Source of the DNA: Candidatus Niyogiibacteriota bacterium
GTDB taxonomy: Bacteria; Patescibacteriota; Minisyncoccia; HO2-45-28
NCBI GenBank assembly: GCA_016177385.1
Contig: JACOVJ010000062.1
Location: 1 to 6,194, forward strand
Direction of reading: 5' to 3'
DNA length: 6,194 nucleotides
Below, piece by piece: positions 4,251 to 6,194 of this stretch. The notes below the pieces were generated by a model. The model saw nothing but the letters and a program-made list of their open reading frames with translations, had not been told where the DNA came from and did no database searches. The position numbers and the translations under genes were made by a program. The first letter of the stretch is position 1; each line of letters starts with the position of its first letter.

Positions 4251-5428
4251 ACGACAAAAATCTCATTTATTTGGATCACGCGGCGACCACCCCGGCAGAC
4301 CCCGAGGTGGTTTTGGCCATGGAGCCCCATTGGGCGGCGGCGAATCCATCATCTCTGCATCGGTGCGGACAGGCAGCCATCAAAGCCGTGGACGATGCGC
4401 GCGAAACCATTGCGGATTTTGTCGGTGCCGCTCATCCGCGCGAGATCATTTTTACGGGTTCGGCGACCGAAGCGAACAATCTCGCCATCCGTGGGGTTAT
4501 TTCAAATGCCCAAAGGGTAGTCCTTAGGAATCAGAAAAGGACTACCCTTTGGGCTGTTCACATCATCACGACCGCAATTGAGCATGCTTCAGTGCTTGAG
4601 CCGATCCATATGCTCGAAAAAGCGGGCATAATCGAAGTAGCGATTTTACCGGTGAGCGAAACCGGCTTGATTACGCCGGATGCGGTCGCGGCCGCCGTGC
4701 AGGAGAATACTGCGCTCGTCAGCATCGGTTGGGCGAATAACGAGATCGGGACGATCCAGCCGATCGCGGATATTGTGCGTGCGGTGAAAGCGAAAAATCC
4801 AAAAATACTGGTTCATACCGATGCAGTCCAAGCGGCGCCGTGGCTGGATATCGATGTTAAAAAACTCGGCGTTGATCTGATGACGATTTCTGCGCACAAA
4901 ATGTACGGCCCGAAAGGCATCGGCGCGTTGTATGTAAAAGACGGCATCAAACTTGAGCCGGTCATCTATGGCGGGGGGCAGGAATACGGTCTGCGCTCGG
5001 GCACGGAAAATGTTCCAGGGATCGCTGGGTTCGCAAAAGCCGCAGAAATGACAGCGAAATGGAAAAAAAACGCCGCGAACACCTGCGCCATCGAAAAACT
5101 TCGGGAGTATGCATGGAATGAAATTCGGCGCATTGTTCCGGACGCGGAGTTGAACAGCCCCCTCAAAAATCGTCTGCCGAATTATTTGAATGTCTTCATT
5201 CCGGACGCCGACCCCGAAGCATTTTTGATTGCGCTGTCGGAGGATGGCGTCTGCGTATCATCGGGCTCGGCATGCGCCGCGCGTTCGCAGACCCTGTCGC
5301 ATGTGATAGCCGCGATCGGCAAAGCAAGCAAAAAGGGATGTCATCTCCGTATCACGCTCGGCCGGCAGACGACGCCCGACAACATCCGTGCATTGATCGA
5401 GGCGATCAAAAAGCGCCTCTCGATGTGA
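4247..5428 (+). CDS. nifS: NifS/IscS-type (group I) cysteine desulfurase
   Basis: PLP enzyme releasing sulfur from cysteine for Fe-S or other thio-cofactor synthesis. The 393 residues include YLDHAATTPADP (8-19), GSATEANNLAIRG (71-83), the PLP-stacking histidine in IEHASVLEP (H113), WANNEIGTIQP (162-172), D192 in HTDAVQ, the Schiff-base lysine in SAHKMYGPKG (K218), GGGQEYGLRSGTEN (242-255) and the catalytic C343 in SSGSACAARS. The long SSGSAC loop marks group I, unlike the SufS at 41-1279. The start is ATG 4247, overlapping the nfu stop. A reading frame open further upstream runs through nfu in another frame and gives no family sequence. Residues 88-103 are encoded by a perfect palindrome and make the IRGV-to-HIITT segment about 11 residues longer than in E. 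coli IscS. The last codons double as a reverse-strand terminator. Confidence 0.95.
   Translation: MNDKNLIYLDHAATTPADPEVVLAMEPHWAAANPSSLHRCGQAAIKAVDDARETIADFVGAAHPREIIFTGSATEANNLAIRGVISNAQRVVLRNQKRTTLWAVHIITTAIEHASVLEPIHMLEKAGIIEVAILPVSETGLITPDAVAAAVQENTALVSIGWANNEIGTIQPIADIVRAVKAKNPKILVHTDAVQAAPWLDIDVKKLGVDLMTISAHKMYGPKGIGALYVKDGIKLEPVIYGGGQEYGLRSGTENVPGIAGFAKAAEMTAKWKKNAANTCAIEKLREYAWNEIRRIVPDAELNSPLKNRLPNYLNVFIPDADPEAFLIALSEDGVCVSSGSACAARSQTLSHVIAAIGKASKKGCHLRITLGRQTTPDNIRALIEAIKKRLSM
4508..4554. repeat. Perfect 18-bp inverted repeat translated inside nifS
   Basis: GCCCAAAGGGTAGTCCTT (4508-4525) and its exact reverse complement (4537-4554) flank an 11-nt loop. The reading frame crosses the whole structure, giving AQRVVLRNQKRTTLWA (residues 88-103). 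The family has a shorter, variable loop here, so the repeat looks like an in-frame insertion. It resembles in principle the Rickettsia palindromic elements, with no claim of homology. Confidence 0.93.
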
Positions 5429-5435
5429 GAGGCGC
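5408..5435 (-). terminator. Terminator of the Nudix gene, inside the nifS 3' end
   Basis: A 9-bp perfect stem GCGCCTCTC/GAGAGGCGC (5413-5421 with 5427-5435) with a 5-nt loop, followed on the - strand by five T (5408-5412 as A). The + strand has no T run. The nifS codons for KKRLSM and its stop lie in this structure, so the two convergent genes share it. Confidence 0.87.
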
Positions 5436-5441
5436 CCATAG

Positions 5442-6194
5442 CTAGTTGAGAATTTTTGTATCGCTTGCACCCGCCGTTTTCCAGAGCGCGCGGAGCGTTG
5501 CGATATCTTCGCCGGGTTCCGCGTTGATATCCGGCTGGAGTTTGATGCGCTCGAGTGCGGAAAGGATTCGCGCGTCCAGTACCGTATGCACGTGCGTATA
5601 ATACGCGTGCTTCGGTGCCGGTCCGTCTTTTTGTTCGCGGTCCCACCGCTCCTCGTTCGTTTCGATGTGCGGCGGGGCGGCGATGGGGAGCCATTGAAAT
5701 CCTTGTGTCTGCGGCGGTCCTTCCGGAGAAAGTGCTTGCGTATTTTCGTCTCCCGGATTCATGGCAACGCAGATGAACACCGTGCGCCAGTAGGGATTGC
5801 TTTCGTCATCGTTCCGCTGTTTGAGTTCCGCGACGATCTCATCGGCTGTTGGATCGCGTCCGAGCTGTCCTTGCAGATACTCGAGCGTCCGTCTCCAGTG
5901 TTCCTGACTTTCGAGTGGTGTTCTTCTACGGATCTCTTCGGCGATTTCCTCGCGGGTAGGCTCGCGCTCGAGGTGATGCTTCAAATATTGTATCGCGACC
6001 AGAAGCCGGTTGATCCTCGAATTGCGGTTCAGGATCGCGCCCTCAAAGCGCGTTACCAGCCGGAACTCGGTTTTCATTCCTCCGGTTTTGTTGTTCTTGG
6101 TCGTGTGTTCTTCTGTCCATGTGAACAGCCGCCCTACGATCCCGGTTTCCTCGAACATTTCCCGAAGAGCCGTACATTCCGGCGGTTCGGTCCA
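5442..6194 (-). CDS. Nudix hydrolase with a repeat-containing insert, 5' end beyond the window
   Basis: The frame is open to the window edge, so the N-terminus is missing; 250 residues are visible. The first visible ones give the Nudix box, E-PPECTAL-REMFEETGI (E3, then R11-E12, E15-E16, G18), lacking only its leading GGx5. Nudix enzymes cleave nucleoside diphosphates linked to another group, using divalent metal bound by the REUxEE glutamates. Later residues (WRTVFICVAMNP, about 136-146, and TQGFQWLPI, about 163-171) look like the closing strands of the fold. Between box and strands sits an insert of about 80 residues with two copies of a motif LxxxLxRxPTxxEIxxE (70-91 and 106-127), resembling sigma-factor region 3. 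An internal ATG at 6158 lies within the Nudix box and cannot be the true start. Substrate unknown. The gene is convergent with nifS. Confidence 0.85.
   Translation of the reverse strand, partial: WTEPPECTALREMFEETGIVGRLFTWTEEHTTKNNKTGGMKTEFRLVTRFEGAILNRNSRINRLLVAIQYLKHHLEREPTREEIAEEIRRRTPLESQEHWRRTLEYLQGQLGRDPTADEIVAELKQRNDDESNPYWRTVFICVAMNPGDENTQALSPEGPPQTQGFQWLPIAAPPHIETNEERWDREQKDGPAPKHAYYTHVHTVLDARILSALERIKLQPDINAEPGEDIATLRALWKTAGASDTKILN
5814..5987 (-). repeat. Tandem protein repeat in the Nudix insert
   Basis: Two 22-residue units, YLKHHLEREPTREEIAEEIRR(R) encoded at 5922-5987 and YLQGQLGRDPTADEIVAELKQ(R) encoded at 5814-5879, are identical at 10 positions and 36 residues apart. Both are predicted helical with a central RxPT turn. 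Confidence 0.8.

Noticed and set aside
1..6194. CRISPR arrays, tRNA or rRNA genes, transposase genes
   Set aside because: I found no direct-repeat/spacer pattern, no tRNA-like cloverleaf, no rRNA segments and no transposase motifs.

Overview
The window reads as a bacterial iron-sulfur (Fe-S) cluster assembly locus of moderate GC content that uses the standard genetic code (several genes end in TGA). In order it carries a SufS-type cysteine desulfurase, a short SufU/IscU-type scaffold, a three-cysteine ferredoxin, a Mn-type superoxide dismutase, an Nfu (NifU C-terminal) carrier and a second cysteine desulfurase of the NifS/IscS type. All of these are on the + strand. A Nudix hydrolase enters from the right edge on the - strand. 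The compact genes, lack of Shine-Dalgarno (SD) sites before core genes, many tiny unrecognised genes and palindromic repeats inside and between genes suggest an uncultivated lineage, possibly of the Patescibacteria/CPR type. That placement is a weak inference.

Layout. 41-1279 is sufS. 1278-1869 is a reverse-strand block of two small membrane-protein genes (58 and 74 aa) with consensus-like promoters and one terminator. 1872-2237 is sufU. 2234-2554 is a self-contained + strand unit: promoter, SD site, 66-aa two-helix membrane protein, terminator. 2572-2973 is a self-contained - strand unit for a 78-aa soluble protein. 2967-3814 is ferredoxin plus superoxide dismutase, separated by 5 bp. 3815-4025 has no gene and holds a palindromic, MITE-like element of about 176 bp. 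4026-5428 is nfu plus nifS, joined by an ATGA stop/start overlap. 5442-6194 is the Nudix gene, convergent with nifS; its terminator lies inside the last codons of nifS.

How the genes work together. SufS and the NifS-type enzyme supply persulfide sulfur, SufU is the likely scaffold or sulfur acceptor, and Nfu is a likely cluster carrier. The ferredoxin is a client or electron donor, and the superoxide dismutase would protect labile clusters. Interleaved with these are four small genes with strong promoters and textbook SD sites, while the Fe-S genes have almost no SD and some look leaderless.

The most unusual signals are a perfect 18-bp inverted repeat that is translated in frame inside nifS, a probable short repeat insertion in sufS, the long inverted-repeat element before nfu, the overlapping face-to-face promoters between sufU and the 58-aa gene, and a Nudix protein carrying a tandem duplication of a sigma-factor-like helical motif.
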